The notes under the pieces are model-generated. The model was not told the DNA's origin, ran no database searches, and was given only the letters and a program-made list of their open reading frames with translations. DNA of 32,970 bases. Origin: Pedobacter sp. AK013 (GTDB lineage Bacteria; Bacteroidota; Bacteroidia; Sphingobacteriales; Sphingobacteriaceae). How positions within the stretch are numbered: position 1 is the stretch's first letter; every line of letters begins with the position of its first letter. A program made the position numbers and the translations under genes. Positions 23,902 through 32,124 of this stretch are shown piece by piece. Location: NCBI RefSeq assembly GCF_014205835.1, contig NZ_JACHCQ010000047.1, forward strand, positions 1 through 32,970, given 5' to 3'.

Positions 23902-25221
23902 CTATAACGCTGATTTAATTGGAGCAGCCCTTCTTTTGATCGTCTTTAATAGTAAAAAATAAATAATTAATGGGGGTAATAAATATATCGATATTAAGTA
24001 ATAATTGGTGAATACTACAAGAACATTTAGATAAATAAAGCTAATAAAATAGAACTTTATCCTATTAGAAAAAGTCGAATCTAAACTTCTAATTATCGGT
24101 TTGATTTTTCTAACAATATATCCTATAAAAAATGCGGATAAGAATGGAACCAATACAACTCCAAACCAACCAAAGCTAGTGTATCCCCACATTGAAACAG
24201 GTATCCTAAATCCACCTGAGGCAATTTCAGAGATGTCACTTGTATCATTAGCCACAAACAATGTCCAAGAAGAAGGGCTATATTTGAAGTTAAATGGAAT
24301 CAAGCCACCTATAAATGTCAAGCCGTATGTAAAATCGCTTCCTTTTTGGACAAATTGATTTAAGAACGTGAGCTGATCGCTAATATCAGGAGATCCAAAT
24401 GATATTGCTTCAAAAACATTACTACCTAAATCAAGTCCACCGTAATAACCGAAAGGAGAGAAAATAGCTAGTATGTAGTATAGTGAACTACCTATAAGTA
24501 CTGACATAACAATTACGCCTATGTAGGAGAAGAAAATAGTTCTACTTTTATTAAGAGAAAAGATTATTGATAGTGCTAATAGTAATCCAGTAAGCATAGG
24601 ACCTCTATTCAAACTGAATATAATTAAAGCTAGTCCCCATACTATTAATGACATGTTTTTCAGACTCCACTTATTTAATATTTGTAATATTTTGAGTGGC
24701 AGTAACAATTCAATTAGTAATCTTGATGTTCTATAAATGTATGCAACTCTTTTATAAGGTTCTTGATATTCTCCTTTAAAAAACTTAGCAAGAATGGGAT
24801 CTGATGCAAAAATTGGGACAAACCCCATTAATACAAAACTCAAAGTAACACCAATTATTCCAAAAAGGTACATTCTATCACATACTTTAAGAAATCGTTT
24901 CAGCTTTATCGGCTCACTTAAATAACCATGAACTATCTTAAAATTAACCATTTGATCAATTAGTCCTATTTTTTTCCATTTATTCCCAATTAATAAGCCC
25001 ACGACAAAAGATATAGCGCCTATCAAATTAATAATAGAGTAAAGGTTGAGAATATCAACACCAGCAATTTTCTCAAAATCGATTACACAAACTGGAATTA
25101 CATACGCTACCAAACAAAATCCAATAAAGAAATGGTTAAAAATATTTCTTCTATCGAACCATATAACATATGTTCCTAAATAAAAGATACATAAACTTAA
25201 ACAGATAATTAGATTCGTCAT
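23902..25221 (-). CDS. Wzy-like O-antigen/oligosaccharide repeat polymerase
   Basis: A 439-residue multispanning inner-membrane protein with roughly ten or more hydrophobic segments. Two charged periplasmic loops are visible, one with SPFGYYGGLDLGSNVFEAISFG and one with FNFKYSPSSWTLFVANDT. This topology, plus its place beside a flippase and glycosyltransferases, points to Wzy, which joins lipid-linked repeat units in the periplasm. Sequence conservation in the family is very low, so this call rests on architecture and context. The gene looks more AT-rich than the flanking heptose genes. It lies 11 bases after the flippase and 24 before the GT9 gene. A WaaL-type ligase is the main alternative. 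Confidence 0.75.
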   Translation of the reverse strand: MTNLIICLSLCIFYLGTYVIWFDRRNIFNHFFIGFCLVAYVIPVCVIDFEKIAGVDILNLYSIINLIGAISFVVGLLIGNKWKKIGLIDQMVNFKIVHGYLSEPIKLKRFLKVCDRMYLFGIIGVTLSFVLMGFVPIFASDPILAKFFKGEYQEPYKRVAYIYRTSRLLIELLLPLKILQILNKWSLKNMSLIVWGLALIIFSLNRGPMLTGLLLALSIIFSLNKSRTIFFSYIGVIVMSVLIGSSLYYILAIFSPFGYYGGLDLGSNVFEAISFGSPDISDQLTFLNQFVQKGSDFTYGLTFIGGLIPFNFKYSPSSWTLFVANDTSDISEIASGGFRIPVSMWGYTSFGWFGVVLVPFLSAFFIGYIVRKIKPIIRSLDSTFSNRIKFYFISFIYLNVLVVFTNYYLISIYLLPPLIIYFLLLKTIKRRAAPIKSAL

Positions 25222-25232
25222 TTATGATTCCT

Positions 25233-26528
25233 TTAAGTTTTGAAGTTCTTTTTTAATAAACTGTTCATTAAATTAGGTATTTCTGCTATACCAGATATTT
25301 GTGCTTTAAATAAGGGTAAGGTAGCCTTAAACATAAAATTGCTAACAAAATTAATTAACACATATGATATAAGGGTAGAAACTGCGGCACCATACGCGCC
25401 ATAACGAGGAATTAAAATAAGATTTAAAGCCAGATTAATAATAAATCCCATTAGATACCGTATGAAAACTATTCTTTCGTTATTTTTCACAATAAAATAT
25501 TGGTTATTTGCCAATCCAACAGCAACAGGCAGTATACACCAAGCATAAATAAGCAATATCTCTCTTGCAGGATAGTACGCTGCCCCAAAATAATAAGTTA
25601 TTGCCAACCAACCTGCTACGTAAATCCCACAGGCACAAACTACTCCCGAAATAATCATCACAGCCATGTACTGTTTTAATGCCTTATTAAAATCTTCTTT
25701 TGATTCTAGATAAGATTTTACGAGTTTGGCCATATAACTGCCTGCAATGGCTACGGGCACAAAGTAGAGGGCTTCGCCAATTCGGTTAACCATGCTAAAC
25801 TGCCCCAACTCAAAAGGTGTAGATAGCTTTTCGAGTAAAATCTGATCAATTCGCATGTAAAGTACCGTGGCTACTGTTCCGGCCAGCAATGGCTTAGATT
25901 TGTTAAAAATATCTAAAAATAATACTTTATTAAACCTTGGTTTTTGAAAGTTCTGATAATATTTCCGGTAAACAAAGCTAACAAGGAGAAATGAAAGCAC
26001 TCCTTCTATGGCATATGAGAGTGCAATAATTAGAATAGGATAATGATTAAGCAGCAGATAAACCCTAACGATAAAAATAATAAGCTGCACGCCCATTCGG
26101 GGAATGGCAGACAATTGTATTTTAAGCTGCGATTGGTACTCAGAATCAACGACATCAGAAAGTGATGTTAAAGAATAAAGGAGCAGAATTGTTGCAATAA
26201 GCGTTTGATCTGGGGTAAAGTACCCAAAATACACATAAGCCAAATATAATGCCGAGGTAATTATCCAAACAATTAACCTTAGGGTAAAAGCACTACCTAA
26301 AATAATGCCTCTTTCCTCGAAATTAGAAGTTATTTCTTTAATTACCAGGCTATCGTTACCAATAGCTGCTATAATTGTAACCAAAGTAGACAATGAAATT
26401 GCAAAATTAAAGCTACCAAAAACTATTGGCCCATAACCAGCCATTATAGCCATTACAATAATGTTGCTAAATGCTTTAAACAACTTATCGCCACTTTGCC
26501 ATAATATATTCTTGATTTTCGATTCCAA
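25233..26528 (-). CDS. Wzx-type oligosaccharide flippase
   Basis: A 431-residue polytopic protein of the MATE/MVF-like polysaccharide flippase group, moving lipid-linked units across the inner membrane. About twelve hydrophobic helices are seen; FGSFNFAISLSTLVTIIAAIGNDSLVIKE and the C-terminal RYGAYGAAVSTLISYVLIN are typical. The only start that keeps the N-terminal helix is TTG at 26528, since a stop codon (TAA) is directly upstream in frame. The next ATG would be residue 26 and would cut off the conserved NILWQSGDKLFKAF start. It lies 50 bases after the Wzc-like gene. Confidence 0.9.
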   Translation of the reverse strand: MESKIKNILWQSGDKLFKAFSNIIVMAIMAGYGPIVFGSFNFAISLSTLVTIIAAIGNDSLVIKEITSNFEERGIILGSAFTLRLIVWIITSALYLAYVYFGYFTPDQTLIATILLLYSLTSLSDVVDSEYQSQLKIQLSAIPRMGVQLIIFIVRVYLLLNHYPILIIALSYAIEGVLSFLLVSFVYRKYYQNFQKPRFNKVLFLDIFNKSKPLLAGTVATVLYMRIDQILLEKLSTPFELGQFSMVNRIGEALYFVPVAIAGSYMAKLVKSYLESKEDFNKALKQYMAVMIISGVVCACGIYVAGWLAITYYFGAAYYPAREILLIYAWCILPVAVGLANNQYFIVKNNERIVFIRYLMGFIINLALNLILIPRYGAYGAAVSTLISYVLINFVSNFMFKATLPLFKAQISGIAEIPNLMNSLLKKNFKT

Positions 26529-26578
26529 TTAATCTTTCTTTTAAGTCAAAGAGCGTACAGCCCAGGCTGCTGATAACA

Positions 26579-28930
26579 TTATTTTTTAAACACTTTTGAC
26601 AACCAGCCTTTTTGCTTGTTTTCTTCTCCGTAAGTCCCATAGCCATAACCATAGCCATAAGCCTTACTTACGATATCATTTACTACAATACCGATATTTT
26701 TCATTTTTTTACTACGGTAAAGATCATCTACTATTGCGATTTGATTTTTCTGGGTTATTTTTTGTCTAACCAGATATAAAACCACATCAGCATAATTAGA
26801 AAGCAGTTGCGCATCGGTAATAATCCCTATTGGTGGCGCATCCATAATAATATAATCGAACTGTTTTTTAAGCTCTTCAATTAATGCAGGGGTATGCTCG
26901 CTCATTAATGTTTCTGCAGGATTTGGGGGTAAAGGACCTGAAGAAATAATAAACATATTTTTATTTATCGATAATGGCTTAACAATATGATCTACTTTAA
27001 TGGTCGAATCAATGGTATAATTACTAAACCCAATTTCATTAGAAACACCGAGCTTTGCAGATAAACCTGGTTTTCGCAGATCGAGTTCCATCAATAATAC
27101 TTTCTTTCCTGCAAGGGCCAGTATATTACCCAAATTAATAGCCGTGAATGATTTTCCTTCACCACTCATACTAGAAGTTAGCAGAATAATCTTTTCATCT
27201 TTATTCTTAAGGTAAAAAGATAAGCTCGTTCTAAGTGCCCTAAACTGCTCAGAAATGGCAGACCTTGCTTGGTTGGCTACAATAAGATTATCATCACTTA
27301 AGTTATGACTTATCTCGCCAATAATAGGTACCGAGGTTAAATTGGTAATATCTTGTTTGGTAGATATACTGGTATTTAAGAAGTTTAACCCAAATATGGT
27401 CAGTATCGGAAAAACCAATCCTGCAATTAAACCTGCTAAATAAACAATAGTCTTTTTAGGGCTAATTGGAATTACTGCGGCTTTGGGTGGATCGATCGTT
27501 TTAGCGATCGAAATATTAGCTGTTTTAGAAATTGCTGTTTCTTCAGCTTTTTGCATCATAAAGATGTATAATTCCTGTTTAATTTGCTGATTTCTTGCTA
27601 ATTTCAAATAGTCTTTTTCAATCTCCGGAACTGCTGAAATCTGCCCCTCAGCCTTATCAAGCTGTTTTCTTAACTTATCTCTAGTGAGTACAAATGTATT
27701 TTTTGTACTTACTATATTGGCCAAGATACCAGCTCTCATTTCTGCAACCTGTCCATCAAGATTTTTAATAAGTGGGCTTGAATCCGTTACACTTAATAAA
27801 AGCTTATCGCGCTCTATTAATAGTGCATTATACTGGTTCATTATCCCTGAGAAAACCATATCCTGCGGCAGTAGAGAAGTTGGAAAAACACGTTTGTTCT
27901 TATTCTCGTCCTGTAGGTATTTTTCCAAGTCTGATAGGATGGATACTTGGGTCTCTGCTTTTGCCAATTCAGTAGAAAACTCGGAGGTACTTTGCACCAA
28001 CACTTTGCCTTGCTCTGTCATATCGGCCAAACGATTCTTTTGTTTAAATTGTTTAACCTCACCCTCAACATCCCCAAGTTCTGAAGCGATTACCTGTAAT
28101 CTTTGTTTAATAAATTTACCTGTGCTATCAGCTATTGCATTTTTATCACTTAGGTTGGCTTCAGTATATTTTTTAATTAAAGTATTTAAAATATCTTCAC
28201 CTTTTTTCGGTACCGGATATGCTAAACCGAGATCTATAATTGTAACCTGTTTATTTGATACACCAACAGAAAGCATTTTCATCAAGTCTGCTACCCTTTC
28301 GTCTATAGAATTTAAGGTCACAACAAAAGTTCCATTATCCATAGATAGGCCATTTACAGGAAGCAACTGTAAAGTTCCAACGTTTTTTATTTCAAATGTA
28401 TCATTCCAGTTTATTTCTTTTTCAAGCTTATTTGAAACTATTTTCACTTTACCACTTGGCAGCTTTTGTATTTCTATTTGTGTTTTCTTGATTGAGTCTA
28501 CCCCTTTAATAAAATCAAGCCTAAAAGGTGCTTGATAAAGTTCTCTTTTAACGAAATTAGATTTACGGGCGTATACGATATTGAGCTGCATTTCTCGGGC
28601 TACCTGCTCCATTAGGAACCTGGTCTTTAAAATTTCGGCTTCATTATCAACAGAATTCTTTCCGCCCAATAATCCTCCAAGATCCATTAAGGCTCCAGCC
28701 TGCTTAGCTAGACCACCTGCTTTTTCATCATCGTTAACCAATACCCTTGCATTAATCTGATAAGAAGGGGGGGTGTATAGTATATATAAAAAAGAAATGA
28801 TTAAACATGTTACTATGCCTACACCAATCCAATGCCACTTATCGGCAAGCTCCATAAAAATCTTCTTAAGATCTATGCCGTCCTCTTCTTCTAATTGATT
28901 TGACATATTATATTCTCGTATGTTCTCCAT
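26579..28930 (-). CDS. Wzc-like chain-length regulator and tyrosine autokinase
   Basis: A 783-residue inner-membrane protein that controls export and chain length of the polysaccharide. The N-terminal Wzz domain has a membrane segment at ~33-54 (WHWIGVGIVTCLIISFLYIL). A long helical periplasmic region (~270-440) follows, then a second membrane segment near 500-525. The cytoplasmic BY-kinase domain has Walker A SSMSGEGKS (586-594), the Walker A' ELDLRKPG (615-622) and Walker B IIMDAPP (695-701). A tyrosine cluster (Y758, Y760, Y762, Y764, Y767) near the C terminus is the likely autophosphorylation tail. An alternative start at M9 (28906) is possible. Partners are the Wza-like lipoprotein and the upstream PHP phosphatase. 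Confidence 0.95.
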   Translation of the reverse strand: MENIREYNMSNQLEEEDGIDLKKIFMELADKWHWIGVGIVTCLIISFLYILYTPPSYQINARVLVNDDEKAGGLAKQAGALMDLGGLLGGKNSVDNEAEILKTRFLMEQVAREMQLNIVYARKSNFVKRELYQAPFRLDFIKGVDSIKKTQIEIQKLPSGKVKIVSNKLEKEINWNDTFEIKNVGTLQLLPVNGLSMDNGTFVVTLNSIDERVADLMKMLSVGVSNKQVTIIDLGLAYPVPKKGEDILNTLIKKYTEANLSDKNAIADSTGKFIKQRLQVIASELGDVEGEVKQFKQKNRLADMTEQGKVLVQSTSEFSTELAKAETQVSILSDLEKYLQDENKNKRVFPTSLLPQDMVFSGIMNQYNALLIERDKLLLSVTDSSPLIKNLDGQVAEMRAGILANIVSTKNTFVLTRDKLRKQLDKAEGQISAVPEIEKDYLKLARNQQIKQELYIFMMQKAEETAISKTANISIAKTIDPPKAAVIPISPKKTIVYLAGLIAGLVFPILTIFGLNFLNTSISTKQDITNLTSVPIIGEISHNLSDDNLIVANQARSAISEQFRALRTSLSFYLKNKDEKIILLTSSMSGEGKSFTAINLGNILALAGKKVLLMELDLRKPGLSAKLGVSNEIGFSNYTIDSTIKVDHIVKPLSINKNMFIISSGPLPPNPAETLMSEHTPALIEELKKQFDYIIMDAPPIGIITDAQLLSNYADVVLYLVRQKITQKNQIAIVDDLYRSKKMKNIGIVVNDIVSKAYGYGYGYGTYGEENKQKGWLSKVFKK
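26627..26659 (-). repeat. Short 6-bp tandem repeat coding the kinase tyrosine tail
   Basis: Four consecutive Tyr-Gly codon pairs (TAT GGN) at residues 758-765 followed by Thr-Tyr-Gly form a near-perfect hexamer array. Such a run can gain or lose units by slippage without breaking the frame, changing the number of phosphorylation sites. Confidence 0.6.
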
Positions 28931-28946
28931 TTAAACTAAAAAAATG

Positions 28947-29756
28947 CTATTTAAAATTAGTAATTGCAATAACAATTACAGAAAGGACTGAGGCAATTAC
29001 ACCAATAGTTTGGATTTGTGCCGAATTAGAAGCTGAAACCTTACGCTTGTTGGGCTCTACGTAAACAACATCATTTTGTTTAAGATAATAATATGGGCTA
29101 TTAAATATATCGGAGGAGTTTAAATCTAGGCGGGCAAATTCCTTTTTCCCATTGTTGTCGCGTATAATTAACACATTTTCACGGCGTCCATAAATAGTTA
29201 AATCGCCTGCCAAACTTAAGGCATCCAATATGGTTACCTTTTCATTAGGCAAAGTATATGCTGAAGGTGCATTTACCTCTCCCAAAACACTTACCTTAAA
29301 GTTTGCGAAACGAAGTTGAACATTCGGTTCTTTATAAAATGAAGATGCTTTTTCTCTAATTAGCTCGCGGGCTTGATAAGTAGTTAAACCCGCTACTTTA
29401 ACCTTCCCGATTAAAGAAAGTTCCACCTCACCATTGCGATCTACAAGAAAGCCATTTACCTGCTGTGCTGCAACAGCTGTATTGGCACTGCCGCCCAATA
29501 TAGTATTGGCGGCCGCTTGATTTACAATTGCACCGCTCTGTGGATTTAAAGTAAATACATTAATACTTAAAATATCATCTGGCTGAATAACAGGCTCGGT
29601 AAAAGCCACTGCATTTTCTAATTTCGCTTGATTGACACTTTGAATGTCCTGGAAGTAAGCAATTTTTTTATTACTTACGCAGGAAGAAGTTAAGGTAATG
29701 GCTAGTAATAAAGTAGCCAATTTTAGTCCTTTATTTACTTTGTTTTTTTTATTCAT
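28947..29756 (-). CDS. Wza-like polysaccharide export lipoprotein
   Basis: A 269-residue outer-membrane export protein. The signal peptide ends in LTSSC, with C26 as probable lipidated cysteine. The polysaccharide-export domain has VIQPDDILSINVF near the start of the mature part, then an SLBB-like segment (VSVLGEVNAPSAYTLP...SLAGDLTIYGRREN). A C-terminal hydrophobic helix (IQTIGVIASVLSVIVIAI) may span the outer membrane as in Wza. I chose the ATG at 29756. The frame is open to 29816, but a -7 promoter box lies at 29804-29811 and the extra 20 residues would spoil the signal peptide. It is the first gene of the 16-gene run, 16 bases before the Wzc-like gene. Confidence 0.92.
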   Translation of the reverse strand: MNKKNKVNKGLKLATLLLAITLTSSCVSNKKIAYFQDIQSVNQAKLENAVAFTEPVIQPDDILSINVFTLNPQSGAIVNQAAANTILGGSANTAVAAQQVNGFLVDRNGEVELSLIGKVKVAGLTTYQARELIREKASSFYKEPNVQLRFANFKVSVLGEVNAPSAYTLPNEKVTILDALSLAGDLTIYGRRENVLIIRDNNGKKEFARLDLNSSDIFNSPYYYLKQNDVVYVEPNKRKVSASNSAQIQTIGVIASVLSVIVIAITNFK

Positions 29757-29803
29757 AGGTATAATAACTCTATTTAAAATGATCGACCATTTCAAATAGC
29801 TTG

Positions 29804-29811
29804 CAAACTTA
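29804..29811 (-). promoter_or_regulatory. -7 box upstream of the main polysaccharide operon
   Basis: The minus strand reads TAAGTTTG (TAnnTTTG), 47 bases before the chosen Wza-like start. It probably drives the 16-gene operon. A -33 element was not recognised, and readthrough from the phosphatase gene is also possible. Confidence 0.4.
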
Positions 29812-29930
29812 ATCATTTAATTGTAATATATAAAAAGCTTTAATTCAGAATCACGAAAATTTAGTTTTGGTAAGTAATTTGAACGTGAACAATAAAAATT
29901 ATGCAATTAATTATACTTTATAATGTTTGA

Positions 29931-30671
29931 TTATACGCAGATAGAACCAAATACTTCTTGATTTTTAAACCCATAACTACCAATTAAATCGTATAACTTA
30001 CCAGTTTGCACAGCCTCTGTTAGGGTACTTAAGTGTTTATCATGATGAAGATCTGTACCAGCAAAATCGTACATCTTTTCTTTCAACAGAAGCTCAGCCA
30101 GTTGCTTCACCTCTCTACCATAATAACCTAAAACAGACAATAAATTTAACTGTAGTAAACACCCTTTTTCTTTAAATCGTCTTAATCTACTTTTATCTTT
30201 AAAATAGAAAGTATAACGTTCTGGATGTGCAAGTACTGGTTGGTACCCTTTTATTTCGATCTCAAATATAGTTTTACTTATGCCCGGGCTTTCGGATAAA
30301 TAAGACATCTCTATTAGTAAGTGTTTTTGATCTAAAGGGCATAGTGATTCTTCCAAATTAAAGTCCTGATCAATCATGTATTCAGCTCCTGCAGCTAGTT
30401 TCAGGGCTATTCCCGCTTTATTCATTTCACTCTGAAGCGAAGATTTTGCCTTAAATATGGTTTCTTTCGTATTCGGGTATAATTCTTTATAAATATGCGG
30501 TGTACAGATCAGTTGTTCAAAACCTAGCTCTTGTAACGACTTTACAAAACGTAGCGAAGTTGCCACATCAGGCGATCCATCATCAATACCTGGTAAAACA
30601 TGCGAGTGCATATCCACTCCTAACCAAGAGATATCGGTAACTTTATTTTTTTTACTAAAAAAGCTTAACAT
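29931..30671 (-). CDS. PHP-domain tyrosine-protein phosphatase (CpsB/YwqE type)
   Basis: A 246-residue phosphatase of the PHP fold that reverses tyrosine phosphorylation of Wzc-type kinases. The metal-binding motif is GVDMHSHVLPGIDDGS (about residues 18-33). Further metal ligands are likely in CTPHI, HPERY and GTDLHHDKH. It stands alone, 174 bases upstream of the Wza-like gene, in the same direction. Pairing with the autokinase of the same locus is inferred from the well-known CpsB/CpsD relation. It is not the low-molecular-weight Wzb type. Confidence 0.93.
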   Translation of the reverse strand: MLSFFSKKNKVTDISWLGVDMHSHVLPGIDDGSPDVATSLRFVKSLQELGFEQLICTPHIYKELYPNTKETIFKAKSSLQSEMNKAGIALKLAAGAEYMIDQDFNLEESLCPLDQKHLLIEMSYLSESPGISKTIFEIEIKGYQPVLAHPERYTFYFKDKSRLRRFKEKGCLLQLNLLSVLGYYGREVKQLAELLLKEKMYDFAGTDLHHDKHLSTLTEAVQTGKLYDLIGSYGFKNQEVFGSICV

Positions 30672-30955
30672 ATTTTTATTAAAATGGAAAACACTAAATT
30701 ATTCCGCCCTTACCCTTAGGAACGTTTATTAAGCAAGCTTATTGCCGCCAACTATTTTGCAAATTTTGTTAGGATTATTTACATATAACGCAAATTCCTC
30801 AAATTAATGATATAAAGCTAAGACAATTCACACTATTTTCCAATAAGTAGTAGATTAAATCAGACAAATAGTCGAAATAATGCTGGTAAAAAAGCTGCAA
30901 ATTAATTTTCGTACAGAAAATTTAACAAAAAATTAATGTATGGACTTTAGAAAAG

Positions 30956-32098
30956 CTACTCAAAGTAATTCAAGGTTTTAAATCCCCCTTTTTTTAAATA
31001 TTCATCCTTTTTCATTAAATGGAGATCAGATATTACCATATCTTTTACCAAAGCGGCCAGGTCATATTTGGGTTCCCACCCTAACTGTGTTTTTGATTTT
31101 GTTGGATCTCCCAATAATAAATCTACTTCTGTAGGGCGGAAGTATTTGGGATCCACCTGAACGATGGTACTACCTAAGAACAGTTTTTCAGGATCTAATC
31201 CTAAACGGCTAAGCACCTCAACATCTAACCCAATAATTACTCCTTTTTCATTCTCATCTTTTCCTGAAAATTCGACTTCAATACCCAATTCAGCAAAACT
31301 CATGCGTACAAAATCGCGAACCGTTGTCGTAATACCGGTAGCAATCACAAAATCTTCTGGTTTATCCTGCTGTAAAATCAGCCACATGGCTTCAATATAA
31401 TCTTTGGCATGCCCCCAATCTCTTTGGGCAGAAAGATTACCTAAATAAAGGCATTTTTGCAAGCCTAATGCAATCTTAGCCGCAGCCCTCGTAATTTTAC
31501 GGGTAACGAAAGTTTCTCCACGCAATGGACTTTCGTGGTTAAACAATATGCCGTTGCAAGCAAACATATTATAGGCCTCTCTGTAATTCACGGTGATCCA
31601 ATAGGCATACATCTTGGCTACAGCATATGGCGATCGCGGGTAAAAGGGCGTAGTTTCACTTTGTGGAACAGCCTGAACTAAACCATATAATTCTGAAGTA
31701 CTGGCTTGGTAGACTCTGGTTTTCTCGGTTAAACCCAAAATACGTACAGCCTCTAAAAGTCTCAGGGTCCCAATACCATCTGCATTGGCCGTGTATTCAG
31801 GCATCTCGAAACTTACATGCACATGGCTCATGGCTGCAAGATTATAAATTTCATCAGGCTGTATTTCCTGAATAATACGGATCAGATTAGTAGAATCAGT
31901 CAAATCGCCGTAATGCAATTTGAAATGTACATTCTGCTCATGCTGATCCTGATACAGATGATCGATGCGATCGGTATTAAATGAGGATGAACGTCTTTTT
32001 AATCCATGTACGAAATAACCTTTTTTTAGCAAAAATTCTGCTAAATAAGCCCCATCTTGTCCCGTAACACCTGTAATTAAAGCAACCTTCATATTCAT
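30956..32098 (-). CDS. gmd: GDP-mannose 4,6-dehydratase
   Basis: Converts GDP-mannose to GDP-4-keto-6-deoxy-mannose, the precursor of GDP-fucose, GDP-rhamnose or GDP-perosamine. The 380-residue SDR protein has ITGVTGQDGAYLAEFLL, the GMD-specific RRSSSFNTDRIDH, STSELYG, the catalytic SPYAVAKMYAYW and NHESPLRGETFVTRKITRA. The start at 32098 (MNMKVALITG) could also be the second ATG at 32092. No GDP-fucose synthase or other GDP-4-keto-sugar reductase was recognised nearby; one of the two unassigned SDR proteins could do this, or the partner lies outside the window. It is 284 bases upstream of the phosphatase gene. Confidence 0.96.
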   Translation of the reverse strand: MNMKVALITGVTGQDGAYLAEFLLKKGYFVHGLKRRSSSFNTDRIDHLYQDQHEQNVHFKLHYGDLTDSTNLIRIIQEIQPDEIYNLAAMSHVHVSFEMPEYTANADGIGTLRLLEAVRILGLTEKTRVYQASTSELYGLVQAVPQSETTPFYPRSPYAVAKMYAYWITVNYREAYNMFACNGILFNHESPLRGETFVTRKITRAAAKIALGLQKCLYLGNLSAQRDWGHAKDYIEAMWLILQQDKPEDFVIATGITTTVRDFVRMSFAELGIEVEFSGKDENEKGVIIGLDVEVLSRLGLDPEKLFLGSTIVQVDPKYFRPTEVDLLLGDPTKSKTQLGWEPKYDLAALVKDMVISDLHLMKKDEYLKKGGFKTLNYFE

Positions 32099-32116
32099 TG
32101 ATATTTTAATAAGCTA

Positions 32117-32124
32117 CAAACATA
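32117..32124 (-). promoter_or_regulatory. -7 box of gmd
   Basis: The minus strand reads TATGTTTG (TAnnTTTG), 18 bases before the gmd ATG, implying a leader of about 10-15 nt. No -33 TTTG was seen at normal spacing. Confidence 0.4.

Noticed and set aside
27684..28535. 283-codon plus-strand frame opposite the Wzc-like gene
   Set aside because: It is an antisense shadow of a clearly conserved gene; its composition (Ser/Phe-rich) fits an artefact.
29757..29816. Longer start of the Wza-like gene adding 20 residues
   Set aside because: It would bury the lipoprotein signal peptide, and a -7 box lies inside the extension.
30892..30940. AAAAAAGCTGCAAATTAAT downstream of gmd, similar to the glmS/glyA terminators
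   Set aside because: The arms do not pair like the other two; only a 7-bp AT-rich hairpin forms, so it is not called as a terminator.
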